Source: Cannabis sativa (taxonomy: Eukaryota > Streptophyta > Magnoliopsida > Rosales > Cannabaceae). From it: a DNA stretch of 64,000 nucleotides. Position 1 is the first letter of the stretch. The number at the start of each line of letters is the position of its first letter. The notes beneath the pieces are model-generated. The model was not told the DNA's origin. It searched no databases and saw nothing but the letters and a program-made list of their open reading frames with translations. The stretch is from the NCBI RefSeq assembly GCF_029168945.1, contig NC_083602.1, positions 68,096,600 through 68,160,599 of the forward strand, read 5' to 3'. Both the position numbers and the translations under genes were made by a program. Positions 22,412-33,491 of the stretch are shown one piece after another.

Positions 22412-25089
22412 AACTCTCACTTGCACTAATATAAAACAAAAAGTGCGTTTCAAATAATCATTAACACCTTGATATACCAATCAAGTGTAATAGTAGTAAA
22501 CTCCTCGTAATAGGATCTGACAGGTTGAATTAAACACAACCTCTTCTCCACCATTACTCTTCCTTAATCACAAAATCCTTGATAATGTGAAATTCCTCTC
22601 TATATGTCTACTCTCTTGGGATACTGGATTCTATACTTTTGGCAACTACGCTTTGGTTATTCAGGAAGTAACCATAGTAGTTAAGGCAAGTTGGAACGGT
22701 GCCACAAAAGTATAGAACTTTTCTTAGACTGAATAAGTATCTTTCCTGCAACTTTTAACATTCAGTCTCTTTCTGGTAGACCAAGAGATTTCAGATAAGT
22801 TTTTACACTTCTCCAAAATCACTACTCCACCCCCAAAGTAATCACCATCTCATCAGCAGACTTTCTAGCACACAGGCAAGTCTCGAAATCTGATGTGGTG
22901 TAGTCTAAGAGTTTCAAAACCACCCTTATTGATTAACATATAGTTTCTCTTCTTAATCTTAAAATTTACTTGATTGTCTTCCAATGTTCCTCTCCTGGAT
23001 TAATCTGATACTTACTCATTACTCCCACTCAACAGCAGGTGTCTGGTCTAAGGCATACAAAAGCATATCTTAGACCTCTCACTGTTGATTTAAGAATTCT
23101 TTCATGGCTTTATCTTTTCTGGAATAGTTGAAACTTTTCCTTAGATAAATAAAATCTACATCTAAGAAGTTGTGAAGCTTCTATAGATTGCCATTGGAAA
23201 GAAAATGCTTCAGCATCTTATGCTTGCATTAGAGTAAGTAATTTCCAGGTATACCACAAGCCATAGGTTTAGATAAACTCAAACCTATAATACTAAGAAC
23301 ATGAAGTTTTGTTAAGTCCATTGAATAGACTTATTAACGAAAATTTCCTTTCATGTCCTTGTAACAGAAAACTTTAGATTACTCCATGTGAATGGATCAA
23401 ACCATAGTTCTATTGGCTTTCTTCTTAGTTTCTTATCTTGACAATCCATTACTTGTTTAAACTCACAATGGATTTTAATCACTAGTGTCTTCCAAGTCAT
23501 AAAAAGGTGAAGTTCCTTGAAACTTTCCCACTACGACAAGGTACCGTGAATTATGTCTAAGAAAATTAAATGGTATAGACCTCTTCAGTTGTGTTAAGAC
23601 AACAGAGGCAGTGGGATCATCTTGTAAAATAAGATGATAGAACACTTTTGGAATCAAGAAAAAATATCTCCTTTATTTGCTACTTTACTTTCAGACTTAG
23701 TCATTTTCTTAGAAAAAGTGGTATTTGTTTAAACAAACACTTTCTTATCTAATGACTATGGGATGCTCCACCCCTAATCACTTAGAATAGCTAACAAACA
23801 TGCAAACCAGGGTTAGCAGTTCTAGCTTTTCTTAAGATTAGGTCATCCATGAATCTAGTAATGATTTACATTAAGTATACAACCATTGCATCATTCTGAA
23901 ATTATATTACCATAGAAGGATTTAGGCAACGACTAGTAACTAATCATCAATATGCAACTTGAATTTCTAGGGAGGTAAGTTTGGATATAATTCAAAATCA
24001 AATTAATGATCTTTGAACTGCATATCTACTAACTTTTTCTCCACCCCTATCAGTTCGCAAGATCTTTAACCACTTACCATTTCTAGAAATTCATGAAATT
24101 TTTCAAATATTTCAAATTTCTTTTGCGTAAGGTAAAATCTAGAGTGATCGTTTTAAGAATACAACGAAAACTCATATCCACCCCTGAATGTACATCCATC
24201 TGCGAATGAGATGAACTTAATTTCAGTGGATATAGGCATATTAACTCTTTGCAGAGAATGATCTTGTCAAAACCACTATGAACAAGATACAAATGCCATA
24301 GATTTATAAAATATGTGGTTGTATCTTTTGATGACTTAAGTTTAGTTACATCAAAGAGTTCTTAGAATAGTGCAAGTGGATTTTGGTCACAGAATACTAA
24401 ACTCATACAGTTTGAATCCATTGAAAGAAAATGGTTATGAAACACTTGTGAAAGTGTAACTGTATAATTTGTCATTCTTTCTTGGACCACCACTACTAAT
24501 CTTACTCTATGATTTGCCAATACAAGTAGGAGATTTCTAAGATTGAGGATTTATATCATTTAGGGATAGAATTCTGGAAATATAATCATATGCGTCATCT
24601 AATTTCTTAAGAGAAAATAAGACTTTATATGATTTATAGACCATTCATCCAATGATATGTCTTTAAGCTGATTCGAAATGAATAAGCTAAGAGGAATTAG
24701 GATAATTTCGTTTTAAATAAGAATCCAACGATGCTCTGATTAGCGAGAGTCAAAGTAATCTTATTTATACAATCTTCTTGTTTCATATTGTAAAACACTA
24801 GTCTAAGGTGTCATCAATTGATGAACAGCTAGATGTTGCATATACAATATTTATCTTTCGAGATCTAACACTATTATGTTAGTCTAATGGTGAAAATCCA
24901 TTAGGGATTTATCTCATTAGAAAAACAAATCAAGTTAGACCAACAATGAAGATTCGAAATTAAACTACAATTTAATAACAGAAAATAACATGGTTCAATA
25001 CAAATTCATACACAATTAAGAAATTATGAAGCATATAGCAAGTAGGAATGACAAGTGAAAATACTAAAACATACAATCCTAAATAATTT
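22412..25089 (-). other. Copy A internal 3' region, degenerate
   Basis: Starts on the plus strand with AACTCTCACTTGCAC, i.e. a minus-strand purine tract (GTGAGAGTT) directly before the 3' LTR. The remainder aligns in short blocks with 50931-52600 of copy B (CTCCACCCCTATCAG, ACTCCCACTCAACAGCAG). It has no ORF above about 70 residues and no recognisable gag, protease, RT or integrase. The region that holds gag in copy B is absent or beyond recognition. Confidence 0.7.
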
Positions 25090-25475
25090 CTAAGGTTTTC
25101 AACAAACTGATATCAGTGTCCCGTTTAGGCGAGAGTCAAAGCTACCATCCATTGAATAGAGTTGTCAGCTCATCTAAAATGATCAACATTCTAGTAACCT
25201 TTTATTCGATCAAGATGTGAATCCGCGTTGTCCCGTTTAGGCGAGAGTCAAGGCTATTCTATCTTATGAGCTTCCACTATTGTTTCATATTCTTGCAAGT
25301 CTTATACAGTCGCCACCATTAGGGTGGTCATAAACTATATAAAAAACTTACAAGATTACTTATCTTTCGAGATTAAACGGTGCTAACTTGCTAATGAACG
25401 TTCCTCCATTAGGGAGGATTACTCACTAAAACAATAGCTATGTAACACCAACAATGGAGATCGAATATCTTTATA
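24890..25475 (-). other. Copy A leader: repeated structured module
   Basis: GTCCCGTTTAGGCGAGAGTC occurs at 25118 and 25230, with a weaker GCGAGAGTCAAAG at about 24743. Each is followed by a hairpin with the same loop ATTAG and a different but paired stem: AAATCC/GGATTT (24894-24910), CCACC/GGTGG (25313-25327), TCCTCC/GGAGGA (25402-25418). Each unit also carries CTTTCGAGAT. The block from 25090 is conserved in copy B at 53765-54135, while neighbours have diverged. In the element's own sense this is leader RNA just upstream of the gag position. Function unknown; packaging or dimerisation are candidates. Confidence 0.65.
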
Positions 25476-26648
25476 ATAATAAAGCTCATTATTTAATGAA
25501 GGGTTGTATTTTCTTCTAATATTTATTTTAATCCATTTATTTTAAATATATATTTATTTAATTAAAATTTCCAATTTAGAATGAACAATTCTAAATATAA
25601 ATTTTAATGTAATATTTATAAATTATACTTAGATGGATATGAAAATAACGTGAATTATTTCCATCTTAGTAATAATTTCCATAAATATTTAGAAAATTAT
25701 TCAATTTAAGTTGTTTCAAAATTAATTTAAATTAATTTACAACTCAAATTTAATTTTCTATAAATATATATTGCATTTCGAAAAATGCATTTCCTATTTA
25801 ATTAAATATCCAAGAAAAATTTCAAATATTTAAGTATCATGATAAAGAATCATCTTAAATATTAATTTTCTATTTAATTAAATACACTAGAAAAATACTT
25901 CAAGCAAAACAGATAATATCTATCTAGACTTTCATACACTAATTAATTCAATTTCTAATTATAATATATTTTACTTCATTTATTTTAATTAATCATTAAA
26001 TGAAAAAATCAATGATTTAAGTTGGTCCCAAATTAAATAAATAATTTTTAACTTTAATCTATTTTTCAAATAAAATTCGAAATTTCTACATTAAAGAAAT
26101 GCAATTTCGAAATTTTGGGAAATGATTAATAAAATAAAATAAAATATATTTTGAAAATTATTCAAAATTAAGTTATTCTGAAATAAGATTCCAAACTTAA
26201 AATAATTTTCAACTTTAATTAAATAACATGAAAATAACAATATTAAAGTATCATGACGAAAATCAACTTAGATATTGAAATTTTCAATTTAATTAAATGT
26301 ATTAAATTCAAGAAACAAATAATTAAGTAAAGAGGAAACTTAATTATTAATTCTAGTTTAATACTAGGAAAATATTCTAAACTTAGATTGTACCAAAATT
26401 AATTATGAGACAATTAATTTCACAATCAATGATATTTTCCTATTTAATATTAGAAATAATAATTAGTACTAGAAATAACTATCTAGAATATATCATTGAC
26501 TAAGTGTTTTTCTAAAATTAACTTTATTAAAATATTACAATGAAAAATAAATTTCATATATTTTAAAAGTTAATTATGTTGCTAATTCAATTTTAATTAG
26601 GTTAGACTAATATAATTAACCTAATACAATTATTTAAATAAGGCAAAT

Positions 26649-26740
26649 GGGCCTTCACAATTGGGGTAGTTCATGTGAGGGGGAGCTGGGTTCAGTATTT
26701 AGTACCCACTTCTATGGCCCCCAACTCTCACACAAGGCCC
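26649..26740 (-). other. Copy A leader: conserved 92-nt hairpin block
   Basis: Outer arms GGGCCTT/AAGGCCC, inner arms GTGAG/CTCAC and GGGGG/CCCCC. The same 92 nt recurs in copy B (55694-55785) with changes on both sides of the inner stem that keep pairing. Flanks are AT-rich and diverged. Likely an RNA (or DNA) structure under selection. Confidence 0.6.
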
Positions 26741-28029
26741 AAAAGAGAGGAATTTAACCTTAAATAAACAATTGTTATTCATTGAATAAGCCCAAATCTA
26801 ATTGGGCCTAAATAAAATTACTTATGTCAAATTTTATTTTAGCAACCTAGTCTATTTACTTAGTAAAAACTTAAATGGGCTTCCTATATGCATCTAAGCC
26901 CAAAAGCAAACATATAGGCTCACACAGGTCAAATGATTTGGATGGGCCCTATCATGTTACTAGGTTTACACAGATGAAAGAAGTACAAAATTTACCTGTT
27001 ATAAATTATTTATTAGATCTATCGTCAAGTGGACTATGATTAAAATCAGATGATAGGATCTGTCAACAAGTTAATCATAGCAATTTAGATCAGATAAATA
27101 ATAGGTTTGTTAAAAAGTTTTGAATAAACAATATAAATAAACAAACATTGTCCATGTAACAGATGTGAATTAAGATATTAATATAATTAAATTATTATTC
27201 TTAAACTATCCAAATAAAGGAAACTAATTTTAAAATATCTAGGTTTATTTGAATCAAATTAAATTAAATATCTAATAAGATCAATGATTTGAAAGGAAAG
27301 AATCTTCAATATCACTTTTAGATCTTATAATTTAATAAAATAAACCAATTTTAAAATAGATTTGGTTAGATAATTATTATTTTAGGAATAAAATAATAAA
27401 TGAATAATAATTACCATAATTATATGTCAAAATATCTCAAATTAAGCAATATTCAAATCTCTACAAAAATATCTATGTTATTTAAATATTTAAGATATGA
27501 TTTATAAATTTCTAATAAGAAAAAAAATGATGTATATAGAAAAAATATCATTTTTAAACATATAATTTATAAATAATTAAATATTTAACAAAATAACAAA
27601 TTTTTGAATTTGAAAAACATTATGGTAAGTATATCTATAAAAATATCTATGTTAATTTCAAATTTATTAATTATTTAATTTGTCATATAAGATAATTTTA
27701 ATATAACATTTTAAATAAAAAGACAAAGTTATATTTTAATTTAAAATATCTTAAATATCAAAATATCTAATCTTATAATTAAAAATTAAAGAAGTTAACA
27801 AATTTTTAAATTTGACCATAATAGGAAATATTTAAAATTGAAAACATTCCAAAAATAGAAATATTTAAAAATTGGAAAAATTCCAAATTGAAAATATTTA
27901 GAATTGGAAACATTTCAATTTAGAAATATTTAAAAAAGGGAAAAATGAATTTTGGGAAACAATCCCATGAAAAAATTGGATTTTTTTTTTTTTTGGGGAA
28001 AAAATCCCAAAAATCGCAATTTTGGGAAA
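26741..28029 (-). other. Copy A leader, AT-rich
   Basis: Low-complexity sequence dominated by AAATAT and ATTTAA words. It has no ORF or recognisable domain. Confidence 0.6.
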
Positions 28030-28180
28030 GTGGCTGCATGCAGCAGCCCAGGAGGCTGCCAGCAGCCTATCTATGCTTGCAGGGTCTTCGACCGAGAAGC
28101 CTCGGTCAGCTGCAGGGTGCATGCCCAGGCTTACGCGCGCGCGGATCGAAGCATCTGGTGCATTCGTGCACCTAGCTTCG
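28030..28180 (-). other. Copy A leader: GC-rich hairpin cluster
   Basis: At least four perfect short hairpins in 150 nt: GGCTGC/GCAGCC (28032-28048), AGGCTGC/GCAGCCT (28053-28068), GACCGAG/CTCGGTC (28090-28107), and GGTGCA-TTCG-TGCACC (28157-28172) inside CGAAGC/GCTTCG (28147-28180). The region lies about 290-440 nt downstream of the primer site in the element's sense. Open frames across it are by-products of high GC. Copy B has different hairpins at this place. Confidence 0.6.
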
Positions 28181-28443
28181 ACAGCCAAGAAACCCGATTT
28201 TCCAAAATTCATAACTTTTTCAATTTTTATCGGAATCGAGTTCCGTAAAAACAAAATTGCTTAATTTTTCACAAGGAATCCAAATAAAATATTTTCGAAA
28301 ATTGAAAAAATATTTTTCATGGAAAACGAAACTGTACTACATCAACATTCATCAAACAACACATAAACCAACATGAAACCATCCAAATCAACACAGAAAC
28401 ATATCAATCATCGTTTTAATTCATATTACATGAAAGTAAATCA

Positions 28444-28465
28444 TTACCATGGCTCTGGTGCAAGT
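28444..28465 (-). other. Copy A primer binding site
   Basis: Directly after the 5' LTR, the minus strand reads ACTTGCACCAGAGCCATGG, a variant of the initiator-Met tRNA complement (TGGTATCAGAGCC) used by Copia elements. Confidence 0.7.
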
Positions 28466-30370
28466 TGTTGGAATTATTTTACTAGGATCTAGATTTACTA
28501 ACAAGTATGTTGATTAACAACCTAATATGAATTCTAAAACAATGAAAATAAACACATATAAAGTTAGAAAACCTTACAGTGGGTGCAGCGGAATAATATG
28601 ACTCCTTCCGTTCAGATCTCTAGCCCTTGATTCCTTTCTGTAGCAGAGCATCACCAAGATCTGAACCTGGATCTTCTTTTCTCCTTCTTTGATGCAGAAT
28701 TTCCATAGTCTTACACACTATGATTGAGATACCACTTGATGTGTGTGGGCACTACTCATCTCACAAGGATTTCGAAATTTTCTCTCTTTTTCTCTCTTAA
28801 TTTCGTGGCTTATAGCATTCAAGAGAAGAGAACAAGGGTTGCTTTATATAGGGAAAAGGGAGAGCACAACTTTCCAAATAAACAGTTTCCTCTTTTACTA
28901 TGTAATTGATTAACTGCCTTATTTTGTGTGATCCACCACTTTCCTATTTTTCCTAGGCTTTGATTAGCAATTACATGGCAATTAAAATTGAAAATAATAA
29001 TTGGAAAAATCACAAAGAGGTGGCCAGCCATGGGGAGATATGGGCCTCACTTGGACTTTGCAGTTTCCTCAATTTTATTTCTATTTCTCCGAAAATGCCA
29101 TTTTTCCAATTCTAATCATTTAAATGCCAAAACTAATTATTTAATAACTAAAATAGATTATTAAATAATATTGTCATTTAAAATAATTATTAATTAGACA
29201 TACAAAGTCTCTTAATTAATAATTAAACCTAGAAACTCTTTTATTTACGATTTCATCCTTACTTTGTGAGAATTCATAAAGTAGACATAGTCTAACTTTT
29301 AGAATTATAATTGATTAATTAAAATCAATTAACTGAGTCTTACAAGCAGTATGGTATCAACTAGTATGGGGACCATGGGTCTATATAACCGAGCTTCCAA
29401 TAAGTCGAACCGAATTTACCAAGTAAATTCCCTAACTTATTAATTCCTCATTGAATCCACACTTAGAACTTGGAATTGCACTCTCAGTCATATAGAACGC
29501 TCTATATGTTCCACGATATAGACACGTCATTAGTTATCCATTGTTATAACCCTAATGTGATCAATGATCCTCTATATAGATGATCTACATTGAAAAGGCA
29601 CTACTGTTACCGCTACACCTTCAATGTATTTTATCCTTAAAACACTTAACCCTCTATAAATGATATTTCAGCTAAGTGAAATGAGATCTCCACCATTTAT
29701 CTTCGTTTGGTTAAGCTCGAAGGAAATCATCCTTTACTTCTATTTGCCAAATAGAAGCTATAGATTCCATATTTATTTTAGCGCTCCCACTCAATTGCAC
29801 TACCGTGTTCCCAAAATGTACGTATCACCCTTACTCAAAAGTAGGCTTAACTAGCAAATCAAAGAACACGAGTAACACTCTTGAGATTGAACCTAACCAT
29901 ATCAGGATTAAGATCATTTGATCTAGGATCAACAGGTGATATTGAAATGAATAGATATTACGGTAAGTTTTAATATATCTAATCAAAGTTCAATATCGGT
30001 CCCTTCCGATGTATACTCCATACATCCGATACTGGTAAACTTTGCCAATGTCCTGGAAAGGACATAACACTTTTCCAAGGTGTAAGAATACCTATCGCTG
30101 ATTATACCATGTCAGTCTAAATCCAGTGTTTTGACAAATCAGGGAATAAACTTTTGAACATATAATAAAGATTATATTCCACTGTGCTGACAACACTATG
30201 ATCTTATCAAATTCATATGTTCTGAACTTAAAAAGAATTCATACATTATATACATATAATCATGAAATAAATCATGTGAACCATGCAACATAAAATGTTA
30301 TTTCTGATCTTTATTAATAAGTAAATCTGATTATATGAAATGAGTTTTATTTAGGGAATAAAACCCAACA
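28466..30370 (-). repeat. Copy A 5' LTR
   Basis: Minus-strand LTR of 1905 bp that keeps both TG and CA ends (plus strand TGTTGG...CCAACA). A TATATAAAG box reads at about 28852-28843 on the minus strand, followed by a pyrimidine-rich leader and the CAAGTGGTATCTCAATC segment common to the family. Confidence 0.92.
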
Positions 30371-30375
30371 TCTTA

Positions 30376-30822
30376 ACCCTCATCATGGTGCTCTTGTTAT
30401 TTCTCTTTGTACAGCTAATTGTTTGACTAAACGTATACTTGTCGATAATGGCAGTTCAGCTAACATCCTTTTTTTTGAGTGCTCTCACGGAAATGGGAAT
30501 TGACGAATCCAAAATTGTGAGGAAGACAACTGTCCTAATTGGATTTAGTGGTGAACAGAAAAATACCTCGGGAGAGATTGAGCTGCCTGTGTATGCTGAA
30601 GGAGTCAACTTGTGCACCAGGTTCCTAGTGATTGACTCCCCTTCTGCCTACAACGTCATCCTCGGCAGGCCATGGATCCATAAGATGGAAGCTGTACCTT
30701 CAACTTACCACCAAGCTTTGAGGTTTCCAACCAAATGGGGGCTGAAAGAAATTAGAGGGGAACAGAAAGATTCAAGAGAATGCTACCGAACCACCATGAA
30801 GGCAAAGCCAACACAGTCATAG
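30376..30822 (+). pseudogene. Tat protease
   Basis: The aspartic protease active-site region (VDNGSSANIL) lies at about 30441-30470. The frame then shifts inside a run of eight T (about 30468-30476) and continues as SALTEMGIDE..., reaching the flap/hydrophobic segment VILGRPWIHKM (about 30655-30690). Stop at 30820. The single-base homopolymer change separates the active site from the rest of the domain. It is cut from gag by element A. Confidence 0.8.
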
Positions 30823-32343
30823 CAATTACAACAACGAGAGCTACCCAACTCCCAATCTTACCAACCTAATGTGGAGGAGCTAGATGAAGTCCAGATCCAT
30901 CCAGACTTCCCAGACCACAAAGTCCAAATTTGAGCCCAGCTGGACCCCGACATGAGATCTAAACTTACTGAATTTTTGATTGCTAACCATGATCAATTTG
31001 CTTGGTCCCATGCAGATATGACCGATATTGACCCTGAGATTACTGTCCACAGGTTATAGGTAGATCCAAATTACCCACCTAGGAGACAAAAGAGAAGAAA
31101 GTTTGCCCCTGAGAGAAACCAAGCAATAAATGAAGAAGTCCAGAAGCTCATCGAGAACGAGTTTATAAGAGACGTCCAATACCCAGACTGGCTGGCAAAC
31201 GTAGTGATTGTGAAAAAGAAAAATGGCAAGTGGAGGGTCTACATCGATTTTACAGACCTCAACAAGGCGTGCCCAAAAGACTCATTTCCATTACCACATA
31301 TTGACATGTTGGTAGATGCCACAGAAGGACACGAACTCCTTAGCTTCATGGATGCTTTCTCAGGATATAACCAGATCCTTATGCATCCAGAAGACCAGGA
31401 GAAGACAGCTTTCCTGACCAACCTAGGAATCTTTTGTTACAAGGTGATGCCGTTCAGACTGAAGAATGCAGGAGCAACCTACCAACGCCTCATGAACAAG
31501 ATGTTCGCTGACCACTTGGGAAAGACCATGGAAGTCTACATCGACGACATGCTAGTGAAATCACTAGTTGCAGAAGAGCACATCAATCATTTAAAACAAT
31601 CTTTTGAAATACTTAGAAAATATAACATGAAGTTAAATCCTACTAAGTGTTCTTTTGGTGTGACTGCATGCAAGTTCTTAGGCTACTTGGTGACACAACG
31701 AGGGATCGAAGCAAACCCAGCTCAGATTGACTCAATTTTAAGGATCCCCTCACTAACATGCATCAAAGATGTCCAAAAACTAACATGCCGAATCGTTGCG
31801 CTAGGCCGATTCATCTCAAAGTCTTCCGAGCGATGCCACTCTTTCTTCAACACACTTAGAAAATCAAAGACATTCGAATGGACAGCCGTGTGTGAAGAAG
31901 CGTTGGATAAATTAAAGCAATACCTGACTAGCCCTCCACTATTATCAAAGCCAAAAGACAACGAAACCCTTTTTGTGTACCTAGCTGTCTTTGAGGCGGC
32001 AGTCAGCGCAGTCTTAGTAAGAGAGGATGAAGGTAAACAACTTCCAATTTATTATGTCTCTAAATCCTTACTTGATGCAGAAACTAGGCACAGTCAGCTA
32101 GAGAAGTTAGCATTGGCACTCATTCACGTAGCCAGAAAGTTGCGTCCATACTTCCAATGCCACCCAATCACAGTACTCACCACCTTTCCCATTAAGACCA
32201 TACTACATAAACTAGAGTTGTCTGGTAGATTGACCAAGTGGGCAGTGGAGCTCAGCGAATATGACATCTCCTGCAAGCCACGAACCGCCTTACAATCTCA
32301 GGTATTAGCTGATTTCATTGCAGACTTTACATCTAACTCTTAA
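30823..32343 (+). pseudogene. Tat reverse transcriptase and RNase H
   Basis: The N-terminal part (30823-31203) has two stops, at about 30931 (TGA) and 31057 (TAG). From 31204 the frame is open to 32343. RT motifs are present: WRVYIDFTDLNKACPKD, FMDAFSGYNQI, the catalytic YIDD at 31537-31548, and SFGVTACKFLGY. The connection and first RNase H follow (about 31930-32300: LPIYYVSKSL, LKLELSGRLTKW-like). Family role: copies genomic RNA to DNA and removes the RNA strand. Met is encoded at several positions, but the true product would be a gag-pol polyprotein. Confidence 0.88.
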
Positions 32344-32379
32344 GTGCAGGCGGAAAAATAACTTTGCCACCTTACAGAG

Positions 32380-32900
32380 GGACATACAAATGGCACATGG
32401 GAATTACATGTAGACGGTTCAAGCAATGTAAGAGGAAGTGGATTAGGACTTGTTCTAACCTCACCCAAGGCGAGAAGATCGAGCAAGCAATCAGATGTGG
32501 GTTTAAAGCTACAAACAATGAGGCAGAGTATGAGGCTATGATCGCTGGACTCGGACTGGCCAAAGAAATGGGAGCCAAAAGAATCAACGTCTTTAGCGAT
32601 TCACAACTTGTAGTCAACCAAATGCAAGGTAGCTATCAGGCCCGAGATAGCAAAATGACAGCTTATCTTGAGAAAACAAAAGAGTTGCAATCGACCTTTG
32701 ACGAGTTCACAGTCAGTCAGGTGCCTAGGGAAAATAATAGTCACGCAGACGCCTTAGCCAACCTTGGATCTTCCATCCAGACAACTAGCCCGAAAACAAT
32801 CCCAATGGTGTACCTCCAATGGCCTGCTGTCTGGAAGAAAGAAGAAGAAGAAGAAGAAGTAAATGACGTCGCCAACGAAAAGACATGGATGACGCCCATC
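32380..32900 (+). pseudogene. Tat second (archaeal-type) RNase H
   Basis: Begins ELHVDGSSNV (first catalytic Asp) in one frame, shifts by one base at about 32465 within TCACCCAAGG, then reads ATNNEAEYEAMIAGL, NVFSDSQLVVNQ and NSHADALANL, which hold the remaining acidic residues. A second RNase H domain after the first is the diagnostic feature of the Tat clade. A GAAGAA run encoding KKEEEEEE follows at about 32838-32862. Confidence 0.85.
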
Positions 32901-33491
32901 ATCGAGTACTTAGAAAAAGTGTGCTACCAGAAGATAAGAATGAAGCCCGAAGAGTCAAGGCTCAGGCAACCAGATTCTCAATAATACGAGGTAAGCTCTA
33001 TAAACAATCCTATTCTGGTCCATATTTGAGATGTGTTAACCCTGCAGAAGCAAAATATATACTAGCTGAGCTTCACGATGGCGAATGTGGCAACCATTCG
33101 GGAGGCAGAAGCTTAGCACACCTGGCCCTCACACAAGGCTACTATTGGCCTACTATGAGAGCCGACTCATCTGAATATACAAGACGATGTGACAAATGCC
33201 AATGTTTTGCACAAGCATCCCATCAGCCTCCTGAACGTCTCACATCGATCACATCCCCATGGCCCTTTATGAAGTGGGGAATGGACATAGTTGGCAAATT
33301 GCCAACTGCACCTGGAGAGAAGGTATATATGCTTGCAGTGACCGACTACTTCAACAAGTGGATAGAAGCGGAGTCGTTCCACCAAGTTCGAGACAAAGAA
33401 GTTAAGGGGTTCATTTGGAGAAATGTTATCTGTAGATATGGAATTTCGAAAGAAATTGTGACAGACAATGGCTCACAGTTCATAAGCCTCG

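Larger units (their letters stand above)
20507..30370 (-). mobile_element. Copy A: non-autonomous Copia-type LTR element, no gag or pol
   Basis: Two LTRs (20507-22411 and 28466-30370) of 1905 bp each enclose 6.05 kb with no recognisable protein. A 5-bp duplication TCTTA lies at 20502-20506 and 30371-30375. Read on the minus strand the order is 5' LTR (30370), primer site (28465), AT-rich leader, degenerate middle, purine tract (22412), 3' LTR. LTRs differ at roughly 15-20 positions by eye, so it is fairly young. The internal layout matches copy B at the same relative positions, but B's gag is missing here. This is a LARD-like element. Confidence 0.88.

Noticed and set aside
22412..25089. Possible Copia pol remnants in copy A
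   Set aside because: Short phrases on the minus strand looked pol-like, but no catalytic motif or run of conserved residues could be supported.
27945..28264. Overlapping open frames of 76-118 residues on both strands
   Set aside because: They fall on the GC-rich hairpin cluster in copy A's leader; high GC removes stops in all frames. No family resemblance.
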